From positions 86,536-150,535 of the forward strand of contig JAIGNY010000136.1 in NCBI GenBank assembly GCA_020152595.1: a DNA stretch of 64,000 bases, read 5' to 3'. A program made the translations under genes and the position numbers. Source of the stretch: Chiridota heheva (Eukaryota; Echinodermata; Holothuroidea; Apodida; Chiridotidae). Positions within the stretch are counted from its first letter, which is position 1; the number at the start of each line of letters is the position of its first letter. Of the stretch, positions 40,201-49,779 are shown in pieces. Under the pieces are notes generated by a model that was not told the DNA's origin, did no database searches, and worked only from the letters and a program-made list of their open reading frames with translations.

Positions 40201-43200
40201 CCTTAACTTAGCAAAAGAGAAGCCCTCAATTTCCGACTGAGAGCTTTTTCAAGATGGGCATTTGACTACCATCTCTAAAACCTCTTTTTTCCTGCCAAAA
40301 AGTTGGACTTGTTCACTTCTTATGCTTTTTGATTAAAAATAACAAATTTTGAACAATGGCAATCTCCAGGGGCATTTAAAAGCTGTGCGCATTTGCATTA
40401 TTTAGTATTTCAAGCAATTTAATAATCATTTTAGCAATGTTCATTTTGAATATGAAAGATGCCAAAACATGGAGGCAAACCATGAGCATATTTTGCTGTG
40501 TACTCTTTGCTTGTTTACTATTCCCTAACCAATGACTGGATAATTTCCTATACCATGCGCGATGCACATACTCTATTGTGTCTTTATTTGATGTGCGAAT
40601 TTCATGCATTTATGCATATCTGTGGTATTCATTAGTCCTTTCTTTCTGGCCTGTAGAAAGAAATAATCATTTCGATTTAGTACACAGTGAATAGTTCAGA
40701 CTATAACTTGTGTTTCTCACACTCCAGCAGCTTTCATTAAACGTCCCACTGAAAATGTCCAATTATTCTTCACTTTCTTCCGTCATTTAACAGGAGCCAC
40801 ATATTTCTTCAATATTTCATATTAAATAACAGCAGTTACTGTAAATTAATTTTGATATTATAACAAAAACATTACACACAGTATCCCTTCCCAAACCATT
40901 ACCTTCACAAAATTATGAGGAAAAAAACGCTCAACACGTACAATATGAAAAACTCAGACAATCCTGGATAAAAGTACTTGGCACTTTAGTTTTCTTCCCC
41001 TTATACCTTAAAACGAAAGTCTGATCCGAAGAATAATCCCTTCCATAAGAAATATATAAGAGTGTGAGGAAAAAGTATTTATTCTAATTTATATTCAAAA
41101 TTAATGCATTTTATACCTTGCTCAAGTTGGAGTATAATTCTGCAACACTTTCACAAAACTTCTCAACATCTTGAGTGAGTAGCTGATCAGCATTGGCAAT
41201 TCTGTTGTCCAGGTTGGCCATTTTGTAGTATGTGAAACCCCTAACAGAAACAGGTAAATCAAGGACAATCTGAGTTATCAGGCAATTTAAATGTGCATGT
41301 GAGTGGTGTTCATGTTGGTACAGGAATCAATCTATTTTTGCATAAGTGGAGTGATTAATTTGAAAAGGAATGTACTTGAGCCATTTATCACAATGTTGAA
41401 TTACAATTGGCCAAGAAGGCAACAACAATCTCCATGGCCCTATTAGATATATTATTATAACAAGAGAATAAGACTATATCCATATCCCCTGACATATATT
41501 ATTATATCAAGAGAATAAGACTACATCCATATCTCCTGACATATATTATTATATCAAGAGAATAAGACTACATCCATATCCCCTAACATATATTATTATA
41601 ACAAGAGAATAAGACTACATCCATATCCCCTGACATATTATTATATCAAGAGAATAAGACTACATCCATATCCCCTGACATATATTATTATATCAAGAGA
41701 ATAAGACTACATCCATATCCCCTAACATATATTATTATATCAAGAGAATAAGACTACATCCATATCCCCTGACATATATTATTATATCAAGAGAATAAGA
41801 CTACATCCATATCCCCTGACATATATTACTATATCAAGAGAATAAGACTACATCCATATCCCCTGACATATATTATTATAGCAAGAGAATAAGACTACAT
41901 CCATATCCCCTGACATATATTTTCATATCAAGAGAATAAAACTACATCCATATCCCCTGACATAAAGAACAAGACTACATCCAGATCACCTGACATATAT
42001 TATTATATAAAGAGAAAAAGACTACATCTATAACATCATATATTATGATGTAAAGAGAATAAGACTATATCCAGATCACCTGACATATAATATTATATCA
42101 AGACAAAAAAACTACATCCATATCCCCTGACATATTATTATATCAAGAGAATAAGACTACATCCATATCCCCTGACATATATTATTATATAAAGAGAAAA
42201 GGACTACATCCATATCCCCTGACATATATCATTATATAAAGAGAATAATACTACATTCATATCCCCTCACATATATTATTATATTAAAAAGAAAAGGACT
42301 ACATCCATATTCCTGACATATATTATCATATCAAGATAATGAGACCATATCCATATCCCCTGAAATATAGTATCATAATAAAAAGAAAAGGACTACATCC
42401 ATATCCCTGACATATATTATTATATCAAAAGAATGAGACCATATCCATATCCCCTGAAATATATTAGTATATAAACAGAATAAGACTGCATTTATATTCC
42501 CTGACATATTATCAAATAAAGAGAAAAAGACTACATCCATATCCCCTAACATATATTATTATATCAAGAGAAAAAGACTACATCCATATCCCCTGAAATA
42601 TATTGTTATATAAAGAGAAAAAGACTATATCCATATCCCCTGACATATATTATTATGTTAAAGAGAAAAAGACTACATCCATATCCCCTGAAATATATTG
42701 TTATATAAAGAGAAAAAGACTATATCCATATCCCCTGACATATATTATTATGTTAAAGAGAAAAAGACTACATCCATATCCCCTGAAATATATTGTTATA
42801 TAAAGAGAAAAAGACTATATCCATATCCCCTGACATATATTATTATGTTAAAGAGAAAAAGACTACATCCATATTCCCTGACATATATTATCATATTAAA
42901 GAGAAAAAGACTACATCCATATCCCCTGAAATATAATATTATATCAAGAAAAAGACTACATCCATATCCCCTGACATATATTAATATATTTTTCAAAAAG
43001 ACTACATCCATATTTCTGACATATATTATTATATCAAAAAGAAAAAGACTACATCCATATCCCCTGACATATATTATCATATTAAAAGAAAAAGACTACA
43101 TCCATATCCCTGACATACATTATCATATTAAAAAGAAAAAGGCTACATCCATATCCCCTGACATATATTATCATATTAAAGAGAAAAAAATACATCAATA

Positions 43201-43654
43201 TTCCCTGACATATATTATCATATTAAAAAGAAAAAGACTACATCAATATTCCCTGACATATATTATCATATTAAAAGAAAAAGACTACATCAATATTCCT
43301 GACATATATTATCATATCAAAGAGAAAAAAATACATCCATATCCCCTGACATATATTATTATATCAAAAAGAAAAAGACTACATCCATATCCACTGACAT
43401 ATATCATTATATTAAAGAAAAGAAGACCACATCCATATCCCCTAAAATATTCATCAAAAGAGAATAAGACTGCCCTTAATGTCAGGTGTACTTGGTTGTA
43501 TATGCGTGGAAAAATCTGCCACTTGAATCTTGTGAGACTCAAACCTGGGACCTCTGGCATACTGACATAAAAGGTTAACTTACTTCAAGTACTGATCATA
43601 CAAATTGTTTGTCAGCCTTGTGCGAAACTGGAGCTTCAGCCGATTCAAGCCATA
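13994..43654 (-). CDS. ABCD3: ATP-binding cassette sub-family D member 3 (peroxisomal 70-kDa membrane protein), 3' fifteen exons
   Basis: The gene encodes a peroxisomal-membrane ABC half-transporter. The family dimerises and imports branched-chain, dicarboxylic and bile-acid-intermediate acyl-CoAs into peroxisomes using ATP. Fifteen exons (listed separately) join in frame into 516 residues plus TAG. Numbering from the first residue seen, Walker [10 protein letters not shown] is at 330-338, the Q-loop glutamine at 367, signature LSGGE at 428-432, Walker B FAILDE at 448-453 and the H-loop VSHR at 480-483. An EAA-like motif ([10 protein letters not shown]) lies in exon 4. Human ABCD3 has 659 residues, so roughly the first 140 (N-terminal targeting region and first membrane helices) are missing; no exon for them was found up to 64000. 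All reading frames and splice sites look intact, so the gene appears functional. ABCD1, 2 and 4 are less likely because motifs such as GFTYYKM and [21 protein letters not shown]-like runs match ABCD3 best. Exon numbers below count only exons seen here. Confidence 0.97.
14550..14606 (-). CDS. ABCD3: ABCD3 exon 14 (57 bp), H-loop
   Basis: Encodes [19 protein letters not shown], containing the H-loop histidine (VSHR). Acceptor TTACAG, donor GTAAGC. Both ends are phase 0. Confidence 0.96.
15130..15234 (-). CDS. ABCD3: ABCD3 exon 13 (105 bp), Walker B
   Basis: Encodes [20 protein letters not shown] and [21 protein letters not shown] is Walker B with the catalytic glutamate; the following SAVSVDVE is the D-loop region. 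Acceptor TTGTAG, donor GTCAGT. Both ends are phase 0. Confidence 0.97.
15739..15948 (-). CDS. ABCD3: ABCD3 exon 12 (210 bp), ABC signature
   Basis: Encodes [20 protein letters not shown] to [10 protein letters not shown], including the [18 protein letters not shown] block and the signature LSGGE. Acceptor TATAG, donor GTTAGT. Both ends are phase 0. Confidence 0.98.
16281..16673. mobile_element. 393-bp hAT-type MITE with 8-bp target duplication
   Basis: Flanked by TGCTAGGG (16273-16280) and TGCTAGGA (16674-16681). Ends CAAGGGTTCTTAATTAAG and, reversed, CAGCAATTCTTAATAGG, resembling hAT termini that include GGGTTCTNAA and a GCCCGCGG-type right flank. A relative is at 62015-62724. It lies in the intron between ABCD3 exons 11 and 12. 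Confidence 0.75.
17223..20340. mobile_element. 3.1-kb relative of the large TIR element (copy 2)
   Basis: Left end (CTTACCCTGC) and right end (ending GTAAA) align to those of 44182-52057, and so do interior blocks: 18660-18900 with 45290-45510, and 19690-20160 with 51430-51870. Many CpG sites of copy 1 are TG or CA here, and TIR identity is lower, so this copy looks older. It lacks the hairpin arrays found at 46-51 kb in copy 1. It lies in the ABCD3 intron between exons 11 and 12. The target duplication is no longer clear. Confidence 0.8.
20625..21105 (+). repeat. 18-bp minisatellite, about 26 copies
   Basis: TTACTGCACTGCTTGAAG units with occasional variants (CTAAACGC, CTAGACG). Intronic, between exons 11 and 12. 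Confidence 0.96.
21117..21540 (+). repeat. Interspersed repeat, copy B
   Basis: Counterpart of 245-705, located in the ABCD3 intron directly after the 18-bp array at 20625-21105. Divergence is moderate, with small indels. The class is unknown. Confidence 0.75.
22027..22092 (-). CDS. ABCD3: ABCD3 exon 11 (66 bp), Q-loop
   Basis: Encodes [20 protein letters not shown] followed by PQ; the terminal glutamine is the Q-loop residue. Acceptor TATAG, donor GTAACT. Both ends are phase 0. The next intron (15949-22026) holds an 18-bp array, the 3.1-kb TIR element and a hAT MITE. Confidence 0.95.
23450..23591 (-). CDS. ABCD3: ABCD3 exon 10 (142 bp), Walker A
   Basis: Encodes [20 protein letters not shown], then [20 protein letters not shown]. 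It carries the complete P-loop GPNGCGKSS that binds ATP phosphates. Acceptor CAACAG, donor GTAAGT. Confidence 0.97.
24471..24549 (-). CDS. ABCD3: ABCD3 exon 9 (79 bp)
   Basis: Encodes [20 protein letters not shown] and ADNIIK, an acidic linker leading into the ATPase domain; ADNIIKF is conserved in ABCD3. Donor GTAAGT. The acceptor is CCAG|CAG|ACT, a NAGNAG site, so a variant lacking three bases would also be in frame. Confidence 0.9.
24650..27142 (+). repeat. 45-bp minisatellite, about 55 copies
   Basis: The unit is CCGTGATACACTGACATTCT followed by ACAGGGGTATATCGCTCAGT and CCATA. Variants (GATAT/GATAC, ATCGC/ATCCC, ATTCTACAG/AACCTACAG, GGTGTA) mark subtypes. Near 26730-26900 the array is degraded by small deletions. 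Intronic between exons 8 and 9. The long open frames are a consequence of a unit divisible by three. Confidence 0.97.
27627..27911 (-). mobile_element. tRNA-derived SINE with 10-bp target duplication
   Basis: Minus-strand element: head GTGCAGTGGCTCAGTGGTTA (A box), then GGGTTCGAATCCC (B box), then a body ending in a CCGGCTGTATGAGCC and GGATTTAGC tail. CTACAGCTAA flanks it at 27617-27626 and 27912-27921. The body resembles the widespread invertebrate SINE type with a CCTTGCTC..GGACACAA motif. Confidence 0.88.
27930..28330. other. Intronic sequence without recognisable feature
   Basis: Unique-looking AT-rich intron between the SINE and the CCCACATGGCAT array. Confidence 0.5.
28345..30345 (+). 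repeat. CCCACATGGCATCCC array with higher-order structure
   Basis: Basic unit about 24 bp (CATGTCCCACATGGCATCCC). A block of about 572 bp is duplicated: CATCCAATGACTCACATGGC at 28621 and 29193, and an ATTAATCCAACTATATATAC landmark at 28883 and 29456. A non-repeat module (CCTAGCTATCACAGTC..CTGATTGAGCAT) recurs at about 29780, 30100 and 30335. Confidence 0.92.
30770..30880 (+). repeat. Transposon-end-like module
   Basis: GGACGGCCGGACAGACGGAC, then CGCCATTACATAGGTTCGCA and GCATGCGAACCAAAAA. A similar ending (CATAGGTTCCTGATG, CGAAACCAAAAA) is at 63260-63300. This looks like the terminus of a dispersed repeat. Confidence 0.45.
30935..31023 (-). CDS. ABCD3: ABCD3 exon 8 (89 bp)
   Basis: Encodes [20 protein letters not shown] and TRTMVKEGK, the linker between membrane and nucleotide-binding domains. 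Acceptor CACCAG, donor GTCAGT. The following intron is 6.4 kb and carries two large tandem arrays. Confidence 0.93.
31846..32895. mobile_element. 1.05-kb piggyBac/TTAA-type non-autonomous element
   Basis: Flanked by TTAA at 31842-31845 and 32896-32899, with terminal inverted repeat CCCTTACTCTACC at both ends. No open frame. TTAA duplication with CCCTT ends is typical of piggyBac-like elements. Intronic between exons 7 and 8; a tRNA-like fragment is nested inside. Confidence 0.8.
32250..32345 (-). mobile_element. tRNA-like SINE head inside the TTAA element
   Basis: On the minus strand, GACTACATGGTGCATAGGAA, GATTAGCATGCGAGCGC (A-box region) and TGGGTTCAAGTCTCACC (B box) are ordered as in a tRNA gene. 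A proper acceptor stem and CCA context are lacking, so a SINE remnant is likelier than a tRNA gene. Confidence 0.4.
33250..33341 (-). CDS. ABCD3: ABCD3 exon 7 (92 bp)
   Basis: Encodes [20 protein letters not shown] followed by [11 protein letters not shown], the conserved end of the membrane domain. Acceptor CCCCCAG, donor GTACGT. The 17-bp minisatellite begins about 75 bp upstream of its acceptor (33418 onward). Confidence 0.95.
33418..35255 (+). repeat. 17-bp minisatellite, about 105 copies
   Basis: The unit is AAAACCAGGTAATACAC with frequent variants (TATAC, GCACA, TAGTAC, ATTCAT). Indels of a few bases cluster at 33600-34110. Intronic between exons 6 and 7, starting close to the exon 7 acceptor. 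The many open frames on the minus strand are repeat artefacts. Confidence 0.97.
35270..35595. mobile_element. Possible MITE
   Basis: The left part has ATTAAGTGTCCCTGCTCTAA and TAAGCGCTCACCC; the right part has TTAAGCGCCCCGGGTGCTTA. Read inverted they are weakly similar. Boundaries uncertain. Confidence 0.3.
35759..35856 (-). CDS. ABCD3: ABCD3 exon 6 (98 bp)
   Basis: Encodes [20 protein letters not shown] and onward to THSQILE. The first part is a hydrophobic helix of the membrane domain. Acceptor TTTAG, donor GTAAGT. The codon split with exon 5 gives tyrosine, as in other ABCD3 proteins. Confidence 0.93.
36692..36761 (-). CDS. ABCD3: ABCD3 exon 5 (70 bp)
   Basis: Encodes [20 protein letters not shown] plus IAK, then one base of a tyrosine codon. 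Acceptor CTGCAG, donor GTAAGT. An internal TTTCAG could mimic an acceptor at 36722, but only the longer exon joins exon 4 in frame with family-like sequence. Confidence 0.92.
36831..37253 (+). repeat. AAACATAATAAT array passing into trinucleotide repeats
   Basis: A 12-bp unit AAACATAATAAT is followed by imperfect (AAT/ACT)n. Intronic between exons 4 and 5, starting 70 bp from the exon 5 acceptor. Confidence 0.93.
37600..37760 (+). repeat. Degenerate short tandem repeat
   Basis: About 20-bp units of the type AGGAAATTTCCTTCATTTTC, several copies. It ends about 40 bp before exon 4 of ABCD3. Confidence 0.7.
37803..37962 (-). CDS. ABCD3: ABCD3 exon 4 (160 bp)
   Basis: Encodes [20 protein letters not shown], then [18 protein letters not shown], the EAA-like motif that couples the membrane domain to the ATPase in subfamily D. 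Acceptor TTGTAG, donor GTGAGT. All joins are in frame with both neighbours. Confidence 0.96.
38467..39645 (+). repeat. About 76-bp tandem array of TTAA-associated mini-palindromes, about 15 units
   Basis: Each unit begins AACCCTTGT and ends ACAAGGGTTA, so it is an inverted-repeat block of about 66 bp joined by an ATTAACC linker. The first unit (38467-38534) is bounded by TTAA on both sides. Common core: TTAAACTGAGTGATGCGCAG, then CCCCTTTTTAGATGTTGTCC. Intronic between exons 3 and 4. Confidence 0.9.
39683..39792 (-). CDS. ABCD3: ABCD3 exon 3 (110 bp)
   Basis: Encodes [20 protein letters not shown] and then a hydrophobic segment ([14 protein letters not shown]) expected to span the peroxisomal membrane. 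Acceptor TTTTAG, donor GTTTGT. It ends two bases into an arginine codon. The donor is only about 40 bp from the end of the 76-bp palindrome array in the downstream intron. Confidence 0.94.
41117..41240 (-). CDS. ABCD3: ABCD3 exon 2 (124 bp)
   Basis: Encodes [20 protein letters not shown] followed by [10 protein letters not shown]-type sequence, a signature stretch of ABC subfamily D. Acceptor TTAG, donor GTATAA. The first base completes the lysine codon left by the previous exon. The intron upstream (41241-43583) is largely a 47-bp tandem array. Confidence 0.95.
41440..43460 (+). repeat. 47-bp minisatellite, about 42 copies
   Basis: The unit starts GACATATATTATTATATCAA and continues GAGAATAAGACTACATCCAT, ATCCCCT. 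The left half is homogeneous; the right half (after about 42000) is more variable, with AAAAAGAC variants and small indels. Intronic between exons 1 and 2 of those seen. Confidence 0.96.
43584..43654 (-). CDS. ABCD3: ABCD3 exon 1 of those seen (71 bp)
   Basis: Encodes [19 protein letters not shown] and a few more residues, matching the cytosolic stretch that follows the early membrane helices of ABCD3. The acceptor is preceded by ATTCCAG and the donor is GTAAGT. It starts in phase 0 and ends two bases into a lysine codon. It is the most 5' exon recognised; the preceding intron must extend beyond the 7.9-kb element or out of the window. Confidence 0.93.
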
Positions 43655-43989
43655 CTGGAATGAGAAATTTTAAAAGAATTATACAAGAGAATATTTAGGC
43701 AAAATATAAAAAGACGAATAGAAACTAAATTACAGCAGACATATGGCATATGTGTACCTATATTTAAAACCATTCCACCATTAAAAAAAAAAGTTATACT
43801 TGAAAGTCTACCTCATATATCCTCACATAGTTTTAATAATAGATGACCTGGGGGTTACTATCCATGGACTAACTTTTTCAATTAATGTGTCACAACAGTA
43901 TTTTGAAACAAAATCATATTTTTTAACATAAAACAAATGACACATAGGACATTGCACGTGAAAAAAGCATGAACAAATCAATCTAAGCC

Positions 43990-44181
43990 AGATACCATGT
44001 ATACTAATGATACCATGTATACTAATGATACCATGTATACTAATGATACCATGTATACTAATGATACCATGTATACTAATGATACCATGTACACTAATGA
44101 TACCATGTATACTAATGATACCATGTATACTAATGATACCATGTACACTGATGATACCATATATACTAATGATACCATGTA
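43990..44181 (+). repeat. 18-bp minisatellite, left part
   Basis: About ten copies of TATACTAATGATACCATG, cut off at 44181 by the large TIR element. Confidence 0.95.
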
Positions 44182-44455
44182 TTTACCCCGCTAAGCGTAG
44201 CAGGGATATTTACGAGAGTTATACTTACCTTCCATGCTATAATTATGCAATCTGGTCACACGACCTGATTCTAACGCACTTCTAACCGAACCTAAAAAAC
44301 GCAGTAACCAGCCAAGCCCTGACCTCCATAATACCTCTGTACCACCTCACTCAACATTCCACCGAGGCCTGAACGAGAGGGGAGGCGGGCGGGATGCATG
44401 GAAGGTAAGTATAACTCAGTAAATATCCCCGCTACGCTTAGCGGGTAAATTTACT
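44182..44455. repeat. Foldback module at the left end of the large TIR element
   Basis: The first about 58 bases (TTTACCCCGCTAAGCGTAGC onward to TTCCATGC) recur inverted at about 44397-44455 (GCATGGAAGGTAAGTATAAC onward to GGGTAAA), so this 274-bp block is itself a small TIR unit. A third, direct copy of the inner terminus starts immediately after (44456, TTTACTCAAG). The same three-part arrangement is present in copy 2 at 17223-17520. Confidence 0.8.
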
Positions 44456-45699
44456 CAAGTTATACCTTACCTTCCATGCTATAATTATGCAATCAGATTG
44501 CAACCGAGGATAGGAAGGAAGGGAGTTCAGGTCGCCGCACATTTTTTTTTTTTTTTTTTTAATGGCTGGTACGAAAACTCACACGAATCGAATCCCGTGT
44601 AAAGGACGAAATTCCTTCTCCTCGGAAGGATGAAAGACCTCAAGAGTGGGAAGAACTAAAACATAGTAAACCACGGCGAGGTACAGTCAAACCGAACAAG
44701 GCACCATATGTTGACAGTAACGGAGGCAAACCTCGAAAGAGCCTGAGCGAAAAGCCCAGAAAAACAAGCCAATCGGAAGAGCCTTTGGACACAATTACAG
44801 CAAAGTGGTCACAAAAAACGCCACAAGCCACACCGGATTCGACCACGAGACGGAACCGCGAGTAAACTACGATTGGGAACGGCGTGTACTAACGAAAAAC
44901 GAATTGAAGAAATCCCGGACAAGGGAAAAATTGGTTAGCGATAAACGCGTAAGAGCGAAAGTTAGCGGGGAACATTTAACGCCGAAAAGTGAGTCAGACC
45001 AAAAACAAGAGAAAAACCGCAAAAAGCGTTTTCTCGAACGGCACGAGAGATCCGTGAAAAGAGGTTATGCCCCGAACCCGAGTGCATACCGCGGCCGTTC
45101 TATGAACAGTTCAGACTACTTTAAAAGAAAGCCACTGGACGATCTATCTGAGGAAAATGTCACATGACACACTACGAAGAGATCTCCGCGTAACTTACCA
45201 GTGGTCGCGAGTCAAAGACCGTAGACCCCACTAAAAAAACCCTGGTGGATAGCTGCAAGTTATCCCAGAGCTCATGACGGAACTAAGCTTGAGAGAGGGC
45301 CCACCTCCACAACGGGAGGGTGAACAACCCTCAGAAAAGCCATGCTACGCCGAGGAAAGGCGGGCCGAGGCCACACCATCAAACGGCGCTCTGGGACTGA
45401 GATGCAGTCCGCCGGAGCCCGGAAAGAGACAAAAATCGTCCCTGACCCGAGGCTCGTGCGTGAAGCCTGCAAGGTCTTGAGCAGCCAAAGTTCGTCCTGC
45501 GCCGAGGCGAAAAAGGTCAAGTACCGCCCAAGTTTCCGACAGAAGGGGTCACAAGAAAAGTGCCCCGACCTTGATCAAGAAGCCCCCGTCGGCACCGACG
45601 GTGATATCTGACGGGTGAAAACTTCGTTCCTTACCCCAGGTAGGAGCACCCGCACCACCACCAAAGGGAGTGACCACCGACTGAACGTGTAAAGCGGAG

Positions 45700-48600
45700 G
45701 GACTGAACGACACCATCCGCAGTCCAGAAAAAACTGCCGACCCTGAGCAAAGGTTGTTGAAACCGACTGACCAAAAATCAAAGGCTAGCGAAACAAAAAG
45801 CAGGCCGTTAATATAAAACATATACAAGAAGGGCTGCCAACCGTGTAAGGCCATGTAGCTGTGAGACGGCATGGGTCGTAAGACCGCGGAGCCGTACAAC
45901 ATAGTCGACGGCACCTGCGGGTCCGAAAACTGTAGCACTTGCGGGATCGCGTAGCTCCAGGCCACGCCTATCAACAGCGAAACTTGTCTAAGGAGTTGAC
46001 TGGAGAAAGTGTTAACGTACTCACGATAGTAACAACCTTGAAACCGCTGGAGCCTACGGCTCACGGGCGCGAGAAAACGAATACCGTATGTCTGTACGGG
46101 CAGTTAACTAACAGGCCGTGAAACCGCAAGGAAGCAGCTGTAAGGTGTTAAAGTATGGAATGAACCATACGTGCCGTTGTTGGTAATAGCTACCCCAAAC
46201 GTAAGGTTGTCTATCAAAAGGCCACCTATGGTCAAGAAAAATATCCTTCATGGAGGTAATATTGACAAGTAGGGGGTAACGTACTCACGCCAACCGTATG
46301 AGTCATAAACCCCAGCACTGGGGTAGAAATCACGAAAGAGGTGACGTCCTGTGTATACTACACGGACCGTTAAACACCCTGCACCACGGAGCTGAAAAGC
46401 GGCGTGGCTACTGGGGACTTACGCCGTACAAAGTATGCAACCCGTTAAGTATTATAGATCCGTTATGGGTCTACAAAGGCGTCAGCATGACAAGTAAAAA
46501 CCACGAGTCCTCCGCCAACTATGTCTCTGTGCACCACGAAGCAAAAAGCTCGTGGGCGCGAGGGGGACAACTGGTACTGGTACGTGTCCCGAACGTAGTA
46601 GCTATCAGTACAAAAGGACCGTCGAGGTCCACGATAGCGTGAACGTACTACACCTGTAACGTGAGTCGTTATCTCATTATACCTCTATTCACCACGGGGC
46701 CACCGAGTAAGTGGCTATGCGTAGGGAAGATGTACGCAGTACGCGTTCCCGTTGAGAATAGTTAAAATATATATACTGAGGCCGTAAGGAATACGGAGGA
46801 GTTCACGTGCCACGCAAGCTATACGAGTCGTAAACTGAGTTTGTTTCATTACGGAGCTACGAAACCGGTAGCTGCGTGGGGAAGAGGGGACTACCGTCGT
46901 ACTCAGTACGTGTCCCGGTAAGAGAAACAGCTGCGGAACTCAGTAGTTCATGGCTACTGGTCCTCTACCACACAGCCGCGCTGCTGGTATAGACCGTTAA
47001 CTCCGTTTGTATAAAATCACTCACGGAGCCGCGGCCGGGCTCTACGCGTGGGGACTGCCGTCGAACGCTAAAAACGCCCCAGCAAGAAAAACGACCGCGG
47101 AACACTGCAACACGCGGCTAACGGTCGCAATATCCCGGTTCCGTTACCGGGTTTATAAATGCGAAACGTAAAACCGCGTTAATATCTGTAGAATGTGAGC
47201 CGAAGGTCGTTCGACGCAAGAATCACATTCAGAGTAGTGTGAACGGTCGTGGAACTACGTAACACGGAGGAATAGCTCTCGTAATGGTATGCCTCCCGTA
47301 AAGAAGGAAATCTTATCACCCGAGCGCTAGGCCTCGAAAACCGAGCAAGCGCTAACACGCGACGCATCCTGGGAGCGTGGCGCATCGACAAACATGGACT
47401 CGCCCTCGTGTCCATGAACTGGTGAAAAACTATGCGGAACCGTGACGTTCAACGAAAATCTCACCAAGTCAGCTCACACGGACGTGGAGATCTCCGAAAC
47501 TAACGGGTGTGACGACGTTGTACGTAACCTTGCTGTAGAACTAAGCAGCACTACAGACCCGAACGTCATCCCATGCCCCGGACGGAGCTGTTGTTGTGTT
47601 ACGGACCCTTACGGGCCGTAAAAACAAGCCGTGGGGGCCGTATGGAACCGATTCGGAGCCGCACGGACCCTACTGGACCCGATGCAAGTAATCCAATGGC
47701 TCTACAACTAGCCGTAAAAAAGGGGACTAACTCACGTAAGACCCGTAGGGCGCCGCCTCTTGTGGGCCTACCGGTCCCATCGCTGAACCGAGGACCACAG
47801 CGGTGTACACGGGTTTGAACATGTCGATAACACCAAAGCGCAACCTAAGAAGCGTTTACATGCGACGCATTGCAGGACAGTCAAGGCGCAGAACGCACCG
47901 ACACTAGGGACCTGCCCGCCGTGGTCGATGATATAGGCGCAAAACATCGCGGAACTGTGACGTTCAACGCGAAAATCCTACAGAGGCAGTTCACACGGCC
48001 GTGGAACAGCGTAGCTATGACCAAGTAGCTTCCTAGCTAGCGAACTCAACCTCGGGGTTCATCGTACAGTGCACGTTATCCCGTTGCAAAAACTCTGAAG
48101 TCGCACAGGCCCGCACGGTCCAGAGAAGCGTTTGCACGCTATGCATAGCGGGACCTCTGAGGTGCGTAGCAACGCCCGGCGCCGGAGGCCTGTCCTCCGT
48201 GCCTCACGATACTGGTGAAAGTAATTGCGGAAATGTAACGTTCAACGCGGATAATCGTATTAATGGTGTTCACGTGATCGTGGAACTGCGTAGCTAATGG
48301 CCACGGAACCATGAATAGAATAGCTCTCACGGCGCTATACTACTTGTGAAGATTATCACTTGTCACCTGGCCACATAGCTCGTAGCTAGCGAGTGCATAT
48401 CCGGGTAAATCGTGACGATTGTACGATATCTCGTTACAAAACTACGGAGCCGCACGCATCCGAACACCGGAGCCGCACGCTCTCGGTCGCACCTTGAAAA
48501 ATACCGTCGCGGTGGAGTCTGTGCTCCGACCACGCCGCTTGAACCCAATCGCTGCAAAGAGTACCACGAATGGACTCGCGCAAGATAATCTCCACGCCGT

Positions 48601-49760
48601 AACGCGTGAGATGGATGTGACCGAGCGTAAATCAAAGAAGCGTTAGCACGCTACGCCGGGACATCAAGGGTGTGTAGAGCATTGACGCCAAGACCTGTCC
48701 TCCATGTCCATGATACTGGTGAAAATAATTACGGAGCGGTAATGTTCAACGCAGACAATCTTAATTGCGTTTGCACGAAGTCGTGGAACTGCGTAGCTAA
48801 TGGCTACGGGACCAAGAAGAAAATAGCTGTCGTGATGCTATACTTCTTGTAAAGAAAGTCATCTGTCACCTGACCACGAGCGTAGTAGCTAGTGGGCGAT
48901 AATCGGGTGAACCGCAGTGTACGTTATCCCATTAAAGATAAGTTCCGCTCACTGGAGCCGCCCAATGGAAGCGAAAGGACCCGTAAACGCGGACCGTGGA
49001 ATCGTATGGAACCGCACGGACCCGTAAACACGGGCCGCAAAACCGCCCAATGGAACCGCACGGACCCGTAAAACACGGACCGTGGAACCGTACGGACCCG
49101 TAAACATGGGCCGTGGAACCGTATAACTGTCGTAGCCGTTGGCTACGGGACCAAGAAGAAAAATAGCTGTCTCAATGCTATACTTCCGGATTACCCGTAC
49201 GGTGTACGTCTTTCAAGAGGCGCTCCGCTGAGAGTGGGCGGCGGCCCCGCCTCCCTGGCTTTGGACCTGGGTGGCGGTGGGGAGACGAAGAGGTCCTATC
49301 AGACCGTCGCTTCTCCACTTTCTCCGCCGCTCTTTGAAAGCACCGGTCGCGGTGGAGTCTGTGCTCCGACCACGCCGCTAGATCCCAATCGCTGCAAAGA
49401 GTACAGGAATTTGACTCGCAGCATAATCTGCACGCGTAACACGTGAGATGGATGTCACCGGAGCGTAATTTAAAGAAGCGTTTGCACGCTACGCATCACG
49501 GGACATCCTGGGTGAGTAAAAACATCGACACTCGGAGACCTGTCCTTCATGTCCATGATACTGGTGAAAATAAATACGGAACTTGTAACGTTCAACGTAG
49601 ACAGTCTTAATTGCGTTCACACGAGCCGTGGTGCTGCGTAGCTAATGGCTATGGGACCAAGAAGAAAAATAACTGTCAATGCTATACTTCTTGTCAAGAA
49701 TGTCACCTGTCACCTGACCACGTAGCTTGTAGCTAGTGGGCGTATAACCGGATTAAACCG
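45700..49760. repeat. Diverged long-period modules inside the large element
   Basis: A recognisable block (CGTTCAACG, then a CACG..CCGTGGAACTGCGTAGCTA-type motif) recurs near 47208, 47446, 47961, 48239, 48743 and 49589, usually preceded by TCCATG..ACTGGTGAAAA and by an AGCGTTTGCACGCTACGCAT-like motif. Spacing is irregular (about 240 to 850 bp). The last two modules share several hundred bases. No coding signal was seen. Confidence 0.65.
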
Positions 49761-49779
49761 TACGATGTACGTTAACCCG

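Noticed and set aside
44805-45167. 120-codon charged plus-strand frame in the large element as a transposase fragment
   Set aside because: Lysine/arginine-rich but without any catalytic motif; in copy 2 the corresponding region is not open.
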